Shown here piece by piece: positions 9,477 to 18,915 of a DNA stretch of 64,000 bases (positions are counted from its first letter, which is position 1; each line of letters opens with the position of its first letter). The translations under genes were made by a program, and so were the position numbers. The stretch covers positions 310,001 to 374,000 of the forward strand of contig NZ_JACIEZ010000003.1 of the NCBI RefSeq assembly GCF_014197145.1. Reading direction: 5' to 3'. Source of the DNA: Gellertiella hungarica. Its GTDB lineage: Bacteria > Pseudomonadota > Alphaproteobacteria > Rhizobiales > Rhizobiaceae. Below the pieces are notes generated by a model that saw only the letters and a list, made by a program, of their open reading frames with translations, did not search any database and was not told where the DNA came from.

Positions 9477-10967
9477 ATGAGCAACCTCGATCACCGGCTG
9501 GCGGAAGCGCGCGCCGAAGCCGCCATCGCCGGCCTCCCGCGCGGTCATTTCATCGACGGCGCATTTGTCGCGCCTCTCGAAGGTGGCGAGATGGAAAGCT
9601 TCGATCCGGGGCTCGGGCGGCCGTTCGCATCCTTCGCAAACGGCTCTCAGGCGGACGTGGACCGCGCGGTCCAGTCCGCCCGCAAGGCACAGAAAGCCTG
9701 GGCGCGGACAGCCCCTGCAGAACGGGGCCGCATCCTGCGCCGCATCGCCGACCTCATCCTCGAGGAGGGACGGCGGCTCGCACTCGTGGAAATGTTCGAT
9801 GCGGGCAAGCGGCTTCGCGAGGCGGAGGGCGATGTCAGAAGCGCCGCACGGGGCTTCGAGTATTATGCCGGAGCTGCCGACAAGCTGGAAGGCGCACAGA
9901 TCCCCGTCGGCGAAGGTTATCTCGCCTATACGGTGCAGGAACCGGTGGGCGTGGTTGCGCAGATCATCCCCTGGAACTATCCGCTGACATCGGCGGTCCG
10001 GGGCGTCGCGCCTGCACTGGCCTGTGGTTGCAGCGTGGTGCTGAAACCGGCGGAACAGACACCCTTCACGGCCCTGCTCCTGGCCGAGATCTGCAAGCGT
10101 GCCGGGCTGCCCGATGGTGTGTTCAATGTGGTGACCGGGACCGGTGCCCGGGTCGGCGGACCGCTGACCGCCCACGGCGACATCGACCACATCACCTTCA
10201 CAGGCTCGGTTGGCACCGGCAGCCGGGTGATGAGCGAGGCCGCCCGCAACATTACCCGCGTCACGCTGGAGCTCGGGGGCAAGTCACCGCATGTGCTGCT
10301 CGCCGATTGTGACCTCGACCGCGCCATACCCGATGCCATGGGCGCCATTTTCGAGAATGCCGGGCAGATCTGCTCGGCGGGATCGCGGCTCATCGTCGAA
10401 CGTGCGATCCGCGACGAGGTGGCCGAACGGCTCTCGAAGGCCATGGCGGGCTTGCGCACCGGTCACGGGCTGGCCAATCTCGATGTCGGCGCTGTCAATT
10501 CTGCAGAGCAGCTTGCGCGGGTCGAGGCGCATGTCGAGGGTGCCCGGGGCCGGGGAAACAGCATCATTTCCGGCGGTACGCGTCTCTCGCCCGAGGATGC
10601 ACCCGGCGGATGGTATTTCGCCCCTACCCTGATCGAGGCCCCCGATCCGGCCGATGCCATCGTGCAGGAGGAAATCTTCGGGCCCGTCCTGACGCTTCAG
10701 GTCGCGGACGATTTCGACCACGCTGTCGCGCTGGCAGATGGAACCGGCTACGCCCTTGCCGGGGCGATCCATACCCGCGACCTGACCAAGGCCGTGCGCT
10801 TCGCTCGGGAGGTGGATGCGGGGCAGATCTACGTGAACGAGTATTTTGCAGCGCCTTTCGAAGTTCCCTTCGGCGGAAACGGCAAGTCGGGCTTCGGGCG
10901 GGCCAAGGGTCTCGAAGGCCTTAAGACCTATTGCAAGCTCAAGTCGGTGACGATGAAGCTCGTCTGA
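9477..10967 (+). CDS. NAD(P)-dependent aldehyde dehydrogenase
   Basis: 496 aa, full length for the ALDH superfamily. Conserved elements include PWNYPL, the nucleotide-binding FTGSVGTG, the general base glutamate in LELGGKSPH and the catalytic cysteine in NAGQICSAGSR (near residue 299). The overall pattern resembles betaine-aldehyde/gamma-aminobutyraldehyde dehydrogenases, but the substrate cannot be fixed from sequence. It lies 151 bases behind phnM with no shared overlap, so it probably has its own promoter; a link to phosphonate-derived aldehydes is only a possibility. Confidence 0.9.
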   Translation: MSNLDHRLAEARAEAAIAGLPRGHFIDGAFVAPLEGGEMESFDPGLGRPFASFANGSQADVDRAVQSARKAQKAWARTAPAERGRILRRIADLILEEGRRLALVEMFDAGKRLREAEGDVRSAARGFEYYAGAADKLEGAQIPVGEGYLAYTVQEPVGVVAQIIPWNYPLTSAVRGVAPALACGCSVVLKPAEQTPFTALLLAEICKRAGLPDGVFNVVTGTGARVGGPLTAHGDIDHITFTGSVGTGSRVMSEAARNITRVTLELGGKSPHVLLADCDLDRAIPDAMGAIFENAGQICSAGSRLIVERAIRDEVAERLSKAMAGLRTGHGLANLDVGAVNSAEQLARVEAHVEGARGRGNSIISGGTRLSPEDAPGGWYFAPTLIEAPDPADAIVQEEIFGPVLTLQVADDFDHAVALADGTGYALAGAIHTRDLTKAVRFAREVDAGQIYVNEYFAAPFEVPFGGNGKSGFGRAKGLEGLKTYCKLKSVTMKLV

Positions 10968-11090
10968 CCGAGCGAGGCGCCGGAAGCCCTCGCCCGCCTT
11001 TCCCTGCGGAACCTTCGCTCGGCCTTTGCGGTTTTGCCTTGGCACGCCTGCGCGTCCCGCGCGGTGCGTCAACCGCAAGGGAGATGCCCC

Positions 11091-11393
11091 ATGAATCCCG
11101 AACCCCACCGCCTGCAACAGGATCCGCCGGAAGGCGACCGCGATCTCATCGACCGCGAACTTGCCCGTCAGGACCGCAAGCAGCAGAACGAGACCGCCCG
11201 CGATCAGCTTTCCGGCCAGGAAAAGCAACCGGGCGAAGGCCCCTCCAGCGACGAGCGGGCAGCAGAGCAGCTGAAGGCCGGCGCTGAAGACGATGCCGGC
11301 AAGCCAGCCGAAGGCCCCGGCGATCGGGAAACCGACAACAGCCGCGCCATGGACGAAGCCGCGCCGCAGACCGGCGTCCGCCCCGGTCCGTGA
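11091..11393 (+). CDS. Small hydrophilic protein, unknown function
   Basis: 100 aa, rich in Glu, Asp, Gln, Pro and Gly, with no cysteine and no hydrophobic segment, hence probably intrinsically disordered. The ATG at 11091 is chosen because AAGGGAG precedes it by 8 bases; an upstream ATG at 11034 has no ribosome-binding site. It lies 42 bases before the SDR gene on the same strand and may be co-transcribed. Function not recognised. Confidence 0.65.
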   Translation: MNPEPHRLQQDPPEGDRDLIDRELARQDRKQQNETARDQLSGQEKQPGEGPSSDERAAEQLKAGAEDDAGKPAEGPGDRETDNSRAMDEAAPQTGVRPGP

Positions 11394-11435
11394 CTTCGGC
11401 GTTCCTCATGTTCCTCGGTATGGGAGATCAGACAC

Positions 11436-12422
11436 GTGAAGAAGAATCTGCATGAGGCCGTTGTGGTGATCATGGGCGCATCGAGCGGGATTGGCGAGGC
11501 AACGGCACTCGCGTTTGCCCGCAAGGGCGCCCGGCTGGTGCTGGCGGCCAGGAATGCCGCGGCGCTCCAGCATGTGGCCAAGCTTTGCCGCGAGGAAGGT
11601 GTGGACGTGCTCGTCCATCCGACCGACGTGACGCAGGCGGAAAAGGTAAAGGAACTCGCCGAGGTGGCCCAGAGCTTCGGCGAGATCGATGTCTGGGTCA
11701 GCAATGCGGGTGTCGGTGCCGTGGGCGCTTTCGAGGAGACGCCCATAGAGGCGCATCACCGGGTGATCGAGACGAACCTCATCGGTCACATCAATGACGC
11801 CCATGCGGCTATCCCAGTGTTTCGAAAGCAGGGGCATGGCGTCTTCGTCAACATGATCTCGCTCGGCGGTTTTGCCTCCACGCCCTTTGCGGCGGCCTAC
11901 GGAGCGAGCAAGTTCGGGCTCAAGGGATTTTCCGAAGCGCTGCGCGCCGAAGTGGCCGACATGCCCGACATCCATATCTGCGACATCTATCCCGCCTTCA
12001 TCGATACTCCCGGCCTGAGCCACGGCGCAAACTATACGGGCGCGGAGCTTTCCGCTCCGCCTCCGGTCTATGATGCGCGGAGCGTGGCAGACGCGATCGT
12101 GCGCGTGGTGCAGCAACCGAAGGATACGACGACTGTCGGAAGCTTCACCGACCTCGTCCGCGTCGGCCATTTCCTGGCCCCCGCCTTTACCGCCCGTGCG
12201 ATGGCATGGGTCATGCGGCGGCACTTCCAGAAGGCGGAGAAGGCCGCCCGCTCATCCGGAAACCTGTTCCGGCCGGCGCGGGACCCCGGCGGCATCGATG
12301 GCGGCCTCAGGCCTTCGGTACCTCCGGCCGCGGGAATCGGACTGGCTGCCGCCCTCTTCGTCACGGGATTCGTGATCGGTGCCGTCGAAGGAGCGGCGTC
12401 CCCATCGAACCGCCGCCGTTGA
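11436..12422 (+). CDS. Short-chain dehydrogenase/reductase with C-terminal membrane segment
   Basis: 328 aa. The Rossmann motif GASSGIGEAT is at residues 14-23, the NAG motif is in SNAGVGA, and the catalytic Tyr/Lys pair is in YGASKFG. This belongs to the classical SDR family. Beyond the usual 250-residue fold is an extension that ends in a glycine/alanine-rich hydrophobic stretch (AGIGLAAALFVTGFVIGAV), so the enzyme may be tethered to the inner membrane. Substrate unknown. A terminator follows directly. Confidence 0.85.
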   Translation: MKKNLHEAVVVIMGASSGIGEATALAFARKGARLVLAARNAAALQHVAKLCREEGVDVLVHPTDVTQAEKVKELAEVAQSFGEIDVWVSNAGVGAVGAFEETPIEAHHRVIETNLIGHINDAHAAIPVFRKQGHGVFVNMISLGGFASTPFAAAYGASKFGLKGFSEALRAEVADMPDIHICDIYPAFIDTPGLSHGANYTGAELSAPPPVYDARSVADAIVRVVQQPKDTTTVGSFTDLVRVGHFLAPAFTARAMAWVMRRHFQKAEKAARSSGNLFRPARDPGGIDGGLRPSVPPAAGIGLAAALFVTGFVIGAVEGAASPSNRRR

Positions 12423-12432
12423 GACATGCAAC

Positions 12433-12466
12433 AGGGCCCGGCAATGCCTCCGGGCCCTTCTTTCTT
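12433..12466 (+). terminator. Rho-independent terminator after the SDR gene
   Basis: A 9-bp perfect stem (AGGGCCCGG / CCGGGCCCT) with an 8-base loop is followed by TCTTTCTT. It lies between convergent genes. Confidence 0.75.
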
Positions 12467-12485
12467 GGCAGGACTGGCAGGGCCA

Positions 12486-12701
12486 TCACTCGTTCCGACC
12501 TTCCTTGCCCAGCACGGAGAGGTTTTCATCCATCTCGCGCGGCTGCGGTGCCTCCTCGCCGCCGACATTGCGCTCGGCTTCCATCCAGTGCTCCAGATCG
12601 CGTCCTTCCGGCTGGCCCTGCTCGATCCAGAGCGAATAGGCCCGCTCGCGGATGCGTTCCTCGCGATCGGTGTCGGAATAGCGGGTGTTCGAATTGTCCA
12701 T
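12486..12701 (-). CDS. DUF2934 family small protein
   Basis: 71 aa, highly charged. The RIRERAYSLWIEQGQPEG segment followed by HWMEAE is the DUF2934 signature. The ATG at 12701 has a strong AAGGAG a few bases upstream; the longer open frame lacks one. Such proteins are frequent in Rhizobiales; function unknown. Confidence 0.85.
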   Translation of the reverse strand: MDNSNTRYSDTDREERIRERAYSLWIEQGQPEGRDLEHWMEAERNVGGEEAPQPREMDENLSVLGKEGRNE

Positions 12702-12753
12702 TGCGGTTCTCCTTTTGCTACGGAAAACCGGCTCGCTTGGATAAAGGTTCCCG

Positions 12754-13044
12754 TCAGGCGGCCTTGCGCGGACCGGCGAGCGGCGCTCTGCGCGTGGATG
12801 CAGGACGCAGCCCCGCCTCGCGGCAGGCAAGCATCAGCGCGGCCCGCGCTGCCCGGCACGTACCCCGGCCTTCCAGCGCGTCACGGCACGCGGCGATCGC
12901 CCGCTCGTAGAAGAGACCGGTACGGATGGGCCATTCGTTTTCAAGGAAATCGAGTGCATCATAGGCATTCAGGAAGATCCGTTCGAGGCCCCCCTGAAGT
13001 TCGATACGGAAGGGCTGGTCGAAGGGCATTTCAATAAAGGTCAT
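12754..13044 (-). CDS. DUF982 family small protein
   Basis: 96 aa. The sequence shows the DUF982 pattern: an N-terminal strand pair, a DALDFLENEWP segment, then a YERAIAACRDALEG helix, and a cluster of alanine/arginine-rich residues. The ATG at 13044 is chosen over a longer frame because family members start with the PF-x-x-P segment. DUF982 genes occur in many copies in rhizobial genomes; function unknown. Confidence 0.85.
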   Translation of the reverse strand: MTFIEMPFDQPFRIELQGGLERIFLNAYDALDFLENEWPIRTGLFYERAIAACRDALEGRGTCRAARAALMLACREAGLRPASTRRAPLAGPRKAA

Positions 13045-13299
13045 GGGTATGCGGCTCCTTGTCGGCCCACAAACGTACCTCGGCGGGAAAGGTTCCGCCG
13101 GCCGCGATCCTCGCACCGTGAGATTGCGTCGGCCTGTCGAGACGAAGCGAGCCTTCGCGACCGACGGCCGCCTCATCCGTCAGCCGGGCATTTTCCGTGA
13201 CTTCAGCGCTTCATTTCCGCCACGGTTTCCTCTAAGGAACGATATTTGCGTGCCTCCTGAAGGTGGCAGGACTGAATCGTTTGCGAGGTGTGGTACCCA

Positions 13300-15189
13300 A
13301 TGCTCGAACTGCTCAGAAAAGCGTCCAAGACGGTGGTTGCGAAAGCCCTTTTCATTTTGCTGATCGCATCCTTTGGCATCTGGGGCGCGTCCCAGCGCAT
13401 GGAGCACGGTTCTTCCTCCACAGTGCTGACGGTGGGTGACCAGAAGATCAATGTCGGCGAGTTCCGCCTCGCCTTCCAGCGCCAGGTGGCGAATCTCAGC
13501 CAGCAGCTCGGCACCCAGCTCTCCACCGATCAGGCCAAGGCCTTCGGGGTCGAGCAGCAGCTCTATGCAGAGCTTTCTGCCGGCGCTGCACTCGACCAGC
13601 TCGCTTCCGACATGAAGCTCGGTCTTTCCGAGGAGCGCCTGGCGCGTCTGATCGCGGATGATCCCGCCTTCAAGTCGGTGAACGGTGCCTTCGATCGCCA
13701 GCTCTTCGAAAGCCGCCTGCGCAATGCCGGGCTGGCGCCGGACCAGTACATCGCCGAACGCAGCAAGGTGGCCGTGCGCGGCCAGATCGTCGATGCAGTT
13801 TCGGATGGCTTCTCGGCACCGAAGGCGCTGGTGGATGCGCTGACGCTTTATCGCGACGAAAGCCGCACCGTCGACTACCTGCTTCTGTCGAACGCCAATA
13901 TCGACCCGATCAAGACGCCCGCCGACGACGTGCTTTCCAAGTGGTTCGAAGGTGTGAAGGCCCGCTATCGCGCGCCCGAATTCCGCAAGATTGCCGTCGT
14001 GCATCTGACGCCGGAAGATATCGCGGACCCCTCCACCGTCACCGACGACGCCATCAAGGCAGAGTTCGAAAAGCGCAAGGAAAGCTTCAAGACGCCTGCC
14101 TCGCGCACGATCGAGCAGCTCTCCTTCCCTAACAAGGAAATGGCCGAGGCCGCCGAAGCCGCGCTCAAGACAGGCGTCACCTTCGACCAGCTGGTCAAGG
14201 ACCAGGACAAGACCGAGGCGGACATCCTTCTCGGCGAGTTCACCAAGGACAAGGTTCCGGACCCGGCGATTGCCGAGGCAGCCTTTGCCGTGACGAAGGA
14301 CGGAGGCACCACGGATGTCGTCGACGGTTCCTTCGGCCCGGTCATCCTGCGTATTTCCAAGATCAAGGCCGAGAGCGCCCGCGACTTCGAGTCGGTGAAG
14401 GATGAAATCCGCAAGGAACTGGCGCTTGTGAATGCCAGCGAGGAAATCCTCAACGTGCACGACCGTTTCGAGGATCTGCGCGCGTCCGGCATGACCATCT
14501 CGCAGGTGGCCGACCAGTTGAAGCTCAAGACCATGACCATCGAAGCCGTCGATGCCAACGGCCAGGGCCCGGATGGCAACGCGGTCAAGGATATCCCCGA
14601 GAGCAAGAAGCTGCTGGATGCCGCCTTCAAGGCCGAGCAGGGCGCGGAAACCACGCCGCTCGCCGCCGAAGACAATGGCTATGTCTGGTACGAGATCGTC
14701 GATGTGAAGCCGGAGCATGACCGGACGCTGGCGGAAGTGAAGGACAAGGCCGTGGCGGACTGGACTGCAGAACAGCAGGCAGCAGCCCTTGCCGCCAAGA
14801 CCGAAGAACTTGCAAAGCAGGTGAAGGGCGGCAAGGCTCTTTCCGATATCGCAACGGAGATGGGTCTCCAGGTCGAGAACAAGTCTGGGCTGAAGCGCGG
14901 CAGCGAGGACACCGTTCTTGGCCGCGGCGCGATTGCCGCCGCCTTCTCGGGACCTGTCGGCACGGTTGCCCACGACCTTTCCGCCGATGGCACCGGCCAG
15001 ATCCTCCTGAAGGTTACCGACGTGGCTGAAACCGCGACCACCGATGCCCTTTCCCCCGAACAGGACGTGACCGGACTTGCCCGCGCCGCTGGCGACGATA
15101 TCCTCGACCAGATGGTCGCTCGCCTCCAGGCGGAATATGGCGTGACCGTCAACCGCGACCTCGCCCAGCAGGCGATGACACTGCGGTAA
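13300..15189 (+). CDS. PpiD/SurA-type periplasmic peptidyl-prolyl isomerase and chaperone
   Basis: 629 aa from the ATG at 13300 (an upstream in-frame ATG at 13288 is possible). A single membrane anchor at residues 14-33 is followed by a SurA-N-like helical chaperone domain, a parvulin-type rotamase domain near residues 240-370, and a C-terminal helical region. This is the layout of PpiD, which helps outer-membrane and secreted proteins fold at the periplasmic side of the Sec translocon. It starts the cluster with trpD, trpC, moaC and moeA, an arrangement seen in other rhizobia. Confidence 0.9.
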   Translation: MLELLRKASKTVVAKALFILLIASFGIWGASQRMEHGSSSTVLTVGDQKINVGEFRLAFQRQVANLSQQLGTQLSTDQAKAFGVEQQLYAELSAGAALDQLASDMKLGLSEERLARLIADDPAFKSVNGAFDRQLFESRLRNAGLAPDQYIAERSKVAVRGQIVDAVSDGFSAPKALVDALTLYRDESRTVDYLLLSNANIDPIKTPADDVLSKWFEGVKARYRAPEFRKIAVVHLTPEDIADPSTVTDDAIKAEFEKRKESFKTPASRTIEQLSFPNKEMAEAAEAALKTGVTFDQLVKDQDKTEADILLGEFTKDKVPDPAIAEAAFAVTKDGGTTDVVDGSFGPVILRISKIKAESARDFESVKDEIRKELALVNASEEILNVHDRFEDLRASGMTISQVADQLKLKTMTIEAVDANGQGPDGNAVKDIPESKKLLDAAFKAEQGAETTPLAAEDNGYVWYEIVDVKPEHDRTLAEVKDKAVADWTAEQQAAALAAKTEELAKQVKGGKALSDIATEMGLQVENKSGLKRGSEDTVLGRGAIAAAFSGPVGTVAHDLSADGTGQILLKVTDVAETATTDALSPEQDVTGLARAAGDDILDQMVARLQAEYGVTVNRDLAQQAMTLR

Positions 15190-15213
15190 GACCACGGACG
15201 GAAGGGGCAGGAT

Positions 15214-16230
15214 ATGGCCGAACTGAAACCGCTGATCGCCAAGGCCGCAAATGGCGAGGCGCTGACGCGCGATGAAGCCCGCGCTGCCTTCGACATCCTC
15301 ATGTCGGGGGAAGCAACACCGTCGCAGATCGGCGGTTTCCTGATGGCGCTGCGCGTCCGCGGCGAGACCGTGGACGAAATCGTCGGTGCCGTCGAGGTCA
15401 TGCGGTCGAAGATGCTTCCGGTGGAAGCCCCCTCTCACGCCATCGACATCGTGGGCACCGGCGGGGATGGGAGCCACACCTACAACATTTCGACACTCGC
15501 CTCGCTGATCGTCGCCGGGGCGGGCGTGCCCGTGGCAAAGCACGGCAACCGCGCCCTTTCCTCGAAATCCGGCACGGCGGACGCCCTCTCCGCGCTCGGG
15601 GTGCAGCTCGAGATCGGTCCAGAACTGATTTCCCGATGCATTCACGAGGCCAATATCGGCTTCATGTTCGCGCAGATGCATCACTCCGCGATGCGCCACG
15701 TGGGACCCTCCCGGGTGGAGCTCGGTACCCGGACGATCTTCAACCTCCTCGGCCCTCTTTCAAACCCGGCCAGCACGCGCCGGCACCTGCTCGGGGTATT
15801 TGCACCGAAGTGGGTGATGCCGCTTGCCGAGGTGCTGAAAGACCTGGGCTCGGAAAGCCTCTGGATCGTCCATGGTTCCGGCCTGGACGAGATCACCACG
15901 ACAGGAAAGACAGAAGTCGCCGCACTCGAAAACGGAAAGATCCGCTCCTTCGAGTTGACACCGGCGGATTTCGGTGTCGAGGTGGCGACGCTCGACCAGC
16001 TGCGGGGCGGCGACGGGGTGGCCAATGCGGCGGCCCTGAAGGCCGTGCTCGAGGGCGCGCGCAATGCCTATCGGGATATCGCGGTCTGCAACGCTGCCGC
16101 TGCGCTCGTGGTCGCCGGCAAGGCCGAAACCATCCGCGAGGGCATGCGCCTCGCCAATCTCTCGCTCGAGGACGGGGGTGCTGCAGAGGCGCTCGCCAGA
16201 CTCGTATCGACGTCCAACGCCGCGGAGTAA
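15214..16230 (+). CDS. trpD: Anthranilate phosphoribosyltransferase
   Basis: 338 aa, normal length. TrpD joins anthranilate to phosphoribosyl pyrophosphate in tryptophan synthesis. The PRPP-binding GTGGDG motif (near residue 83), the [12 protein letters not shown] segment and the [13 protein letters not shown] region are intact. It starts 24 bases behind the ppiD-like gene with a GGAAGGGG ribosome-binding site and is followed by trpC after 10 bases. The trpE(G) gene is not in the window. Confidence 0.97.
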   Translation: MAELKPLIAKAANGEALTRDEARAAFDILMSGEATPSQIGGFLMALRVRGETVDEIVGAVEVMRSKMLPVEAPSHAIDIVGTGGDGSHTYNISTLASLIVAGAGVPVAKHGNRALSSKSGTADALSALGVQLEIGPELISRCIHEANIGFMFAQMHHSAMRHVGPSRVELGTRTIFNLLGPLSNPASTRRHLLGVFAPKWVMPLAEVLKDLGSESLWIVHGSGLDEITTTGKTEVAALENGKIRSFELTPADFGVEVATLDQLRGGDGVANAAALKAVLEGARNAYRDIAVCNAAAALVVAGKAETIREGMRLANLSLEDGGAAEALARLVSTSNAAE

Positions 16231-16240
16231 GGAACGAGCC

Positions 16241-17053
16241 ATGAGCGACATCCTGAAGAAGATCGAAGACTACAAGCGGGTCGAGATCGCTGCGGCGAAG
16301 ACGCGCGTACCGCTCGCGGACCTGAAGGCCCGTGCCGCCGACCAGGAGGCGCCGCGCGGTTTCCTCAAGGCGCTGCAGCAGAAGAAGGCGGATGGCCTTT
16401 TCGGGCTGATCGCCGAAATCAAGAAGGCGAGCCCCTCCAAGGGCCTCATCCGCCCGGATTTCGACCCGCCGTCGCTGGCGCGTGCGTATGAGGAAGGTGG
16501 CGCGGCCTGCCTGTCCGTCCTCACCGATACGCCGAGCTTTCAGGGAGCCCCCGAGTTCCTGACCGCAGCCCGTGCGGCCTGCAGCCTGCCGGCTCTGCGC
16601 AAGGATTTCATGTTCGACACCTATCAGGTCCACGAGGCGCGGGCGTGGGGGGCAGACTGCATTCTCCTGATCATGGCCTCCCTGACCGACGATGACGCCC
16701 GCCGCCTGGAAGAGGAGGCCTTCTCGCTCGGCATGGACGTACTGGTCGAGGTTCACGATGCGCCGGAAATGGAGCGTGCCCTCAAGCTCGCCTCGCCGAT
16801 GGTGGGCATCAACAACCGGAACCTGCGCACCTTCGAAGTGAGCCTTGGCGTCAGCGAGGCGCTCGCGCCGATGGTGCCGCCGGACCGGCTGCTGGTCGGG
16901 GAAAGCGGTATCTTCACCCATGCGGACTGCCAGCGCATGCTGGCTGCAGGCATCAGCACGTTCCTCGTCGGCGAAAGCCTCATGCGCCAGGTCGATGTCG
17001 CCTCCGCAACGCGGTCGCTGCTGGGGACCACCGCAAGAGCCGCGGCCGAGTGA
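16241..17053 (+). CDS. trpC: Indole-3-glycerol phosphate synthase
   Basis: 270 aa TIM-barrel enzyme that makes indole-3-glycerol phosphate. The catalytic [10 protein letters not shown] (near residue 55), LRKDFMFD and VGESGI motifs are present. It is the stand-alone TrpC form, not fused to TrpF. The ATG at 16241 follows GGAACGAG; the longer upstream open frame would overlap trpD and is rejected. Its TGA overlaps the moaC ATG. Confidence 0.97.
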   Translation: MSDILKKIEDYKRVEIAAAKTRVPLADLKARAADQEAPRGFLKALQQKKADGLFGLIAEIKKASPSKGLIRPDFDPPSLARAYEEGGAACLSVLTDTPSFQGAPEFLTAARAACSLPALRKDFMFDTYQVHEARAWGADCILLIMASLTDDDARRLEEEAFSLGMDVLVEVHDAPEMERALKLASPMVGINNRNLRTFEVSLGVSEALAPMVPPDRLLVGESGIFTHADCQRMLAAGISTFLVGESLMRQVDVASATRSLLGTTARAAAE

Positions 17054-17550
17054 TGAGCGAGACCCGCCTCACCCACATCGCAGCGTCCGGCGAGGCGCAC
17101 ATGGTGGATGTCGGCGACAAGGCCGACACGACCCGCAGCGCAACCGCAGAAGGATGCGTGCGCATGAACCCGGAAACGCTTGCCATCATACTGGCGGGCG
17201 ATGCCAAGAAGGGTGATGTCATCGGCACGGCACGGCTTGCGGGCATCATGGCGGCGAAACAGACGTCGAACCTCATACCGCTTTGCCACCCGCTGATGCT
17301 CACGAAGGTGGTGGTCGACATAACACCGGACGAAGCGCTTCCGGGCCTGCGCGTCAGCGCAACCGCGAAACTCACGGGCAAGACCGGCGTTGAGATGGAG
17401 GCCCTGACCGCCGTTTCCGTCGCCTGCCTGACGATCTACGACATGGCCAAGGCCGTGGACAAGGCGATGGAAATCGGAGGTATACGCCTCATCGAGAAGA
17501 CCGGAGGAAAATCCGGCGACTACAGGCATCCGGAAGGACGAGAACCATGA
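17053..17550 (+). CDS. moaC: Cyclic pyranopterin monophosphate synthase
   Basis: 165 aa, the usual length. MoaC converts the MoaA product to cyclic pyranopterin monophosphate in molybdenum-cofactor synthesis. The [14 protein letters not shown] start, LIPLCHPL and [13 protein letters not shown] motifs are diagnostic. The ATG overlaps the trpC stop (TGATG); an alternative GTG lies one codon upstream. The end overlaps moeA. Confidence 0.97.
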   Translation: MSETRLTHIAASGEAHMVDVGDKADTTRSATAEGCVRMNPETLAIILAGDAKKGDVIGTARLAGIMAAKQTSNLIPLCHPLMLTKVVVDITPDEALPGLRVSATAKLTGKTGVEMEALTAVSVACLTIYDMAKAVDKAMEIGGIRLIEKTGGKSGDYRHPEGREP

Positions 17551-18770
17551 CGCTGCTCTCCGTTGCTACCGCGCTTTCGCGGCTGCTCGAAAAGGCTTCC
17601 CCGCTTCCCGGACAGGAAGATGTGCCGCTGGACGCGGCCGTGGGCCGCGTGTTGGCTGCCGATGTGGCGGCCCGTCTGACCCAGCCACCCTTCGACTCGT
17701 CAGCCATGGACGGCTACGCCTTGCGGGCCGCCGACATTGCAACCGTCGGAGCGGAGCTTTCCGTCATCGGGGAGTCCGCGGCGGGTCACGGCTTTGCCGG
17801 CAGCGTCGGACCGGGTGAAACGGTACGCATCTTCACCGGCGCTCCCGTGCCGGACGGTGCGGACACGGTTATGCTCCAGGAAGATGCCGAAGTGCTGGAG
17901 GGCGGTCGCATCCGCTCCACCTTCGTCACACCCCAGGGCCGCCACATCCGGCCCAAGGGGCAGGACTTCATGCTGGACGAGGTGGTGCTCGAAGCTGGCC
18001 GAGCCGTGGATTTCGCGACCCTGCTGGTTGCCGCCGGCATGAACCATGCGACGCTTCCCGTATGGCGCAAGCCCATCGTTGCCATTATCGCCACGGGCGA
18101 CGAACTCGCCTTGCCCGGCTCCGCTCCCGGACCGAACCAGATCATTGCTTCCAGCACCTATGCCGTGGCCGCCCTTGCGCGGCAGTCCGGCGCCGAAGTC
18201 ATCGATCTCGGGATCGTTCCCGACAGCACGGAAGCAATCGGCGCGGCTGTTGCGGATGCGCGCTCGCGCAAGGCGGATGTGCTGATCACGCTCGGCGGCG
18301 CTTCCGTCGGCGACCACGACCTCGTGCAGTCCGTTCTGACCGGAGCGGGCATGCAGCTGGATTTCTGGAAGATCGCCATGCGCCCGGGAAAGCCGCTCAT
18401 GGTCGGCAGCCTGGACGAGATGCACGTGCTCGGCCTGCCGGGAAACCCCGTGTCCAGCATGGTCTGCGCCCTGCTCTTCATGGAGCCGCTCATCCGCAAG
18501 CTCGCCCATCTGCCGCCGGCACGGCGCGAGGCAACCGCGATCACGGTCGCGGCGCTGCCTGCAAACGATCACCGGCAAGATTTCGTCCGCGCGCGGCTCT
18601 ACCGCGAAACAAGCGGCAAGCTCTCCGTGGAAAGCTTCGGCAAGCAGGATTCATCGCTGATGAAACAGTTCAGCCAGGCGGACTGCCTGATCGTCCGGCC
18701 GCCTCACGCGCCTGAGCTGCCGGCAGGCATGCCCTGCCCCGTGCTGCTCCTTCATCCCGAAAGCCTCTGA
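17547..18770 (+). CDS. moeA: Molybdopterin molybdotransferase
   Basis: 407 aa. MoeA inserts molybdate into adenylated molybdopterin. The conserved DSSAMDGYA start, the TGDEL motif, GGASVGDHD and the GLPGNPVSS loop are all present. The ATG overlaps the moaC stop by four bases. In other rhizobia lexA often follows moeA; here the operon ends at a terminator and a nuclease-like gene comes next. Confidence 0.97.
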   Translation: MTLLSVATALSRLLEKASPLPGQEDVPLDAAVGRVLAADVAARLTQPPFDSSAMDGYALRAADIATVGAELSVIGESAAGHGFAGSVGPGETVRIFTGAPVPDGADTVMLQEDAEVLEGGRIRSTFVTPQGRHIRPKGQDFMLDEVVLEAGRAVDFATLLVAAGMNHATLPVWRKPIVAIIATGDELALPGSAPGPNQIIASSTYAVAALARQSGAEVIDLGIVPDSTEAIGAAVADARSRKADVLITLGGASVGDHDLVQSVLTGAGMQLDFWKIAMRPGKPLMVGSLDEMHVLGLPGNPVSSMVCALLFMEPLIRKLAHLPPARREATAITVAALPANDHRQDFVRARLYRETSGKLSVESFGKQDSSLMKQFSQADCLIVRPPHAPELPAGMPCPVLLLHPESL

Positions 18771-18791
18771 GGCTTCCCCCCACAGGCCGAG

Positions 18792-18822
18792 GCCGCCCTC
18801 ATGGGCGGCTATTGCTTTTTTA
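18792..18822 (+). terminator. Rho-independent terminator of the trpDC-moaC-moeA cluster
   Basis: A perfect 7-bp stem GCCGCCC/GGGCGGC with the tetraloop TCAT is followed by TATTGCTTTTTTATT. Confidence 0.85.
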
Positions 18823-18915
18823 TTGTTACGATATTCCTATAGAACCAATGGACCGCGCCTGCCGGTCGTCTATGCTGGACGAGCTTCGATTCCCTATCAT
18901 GAAGAGAGGGGCCTC

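Noticed and set aside
13800-15699. A long minus-strand open frame covering the ppiD-like gene and trpD
   Set aside because: A by-product of GC-rich codon bias opposite two recognisable plus-strand genes.
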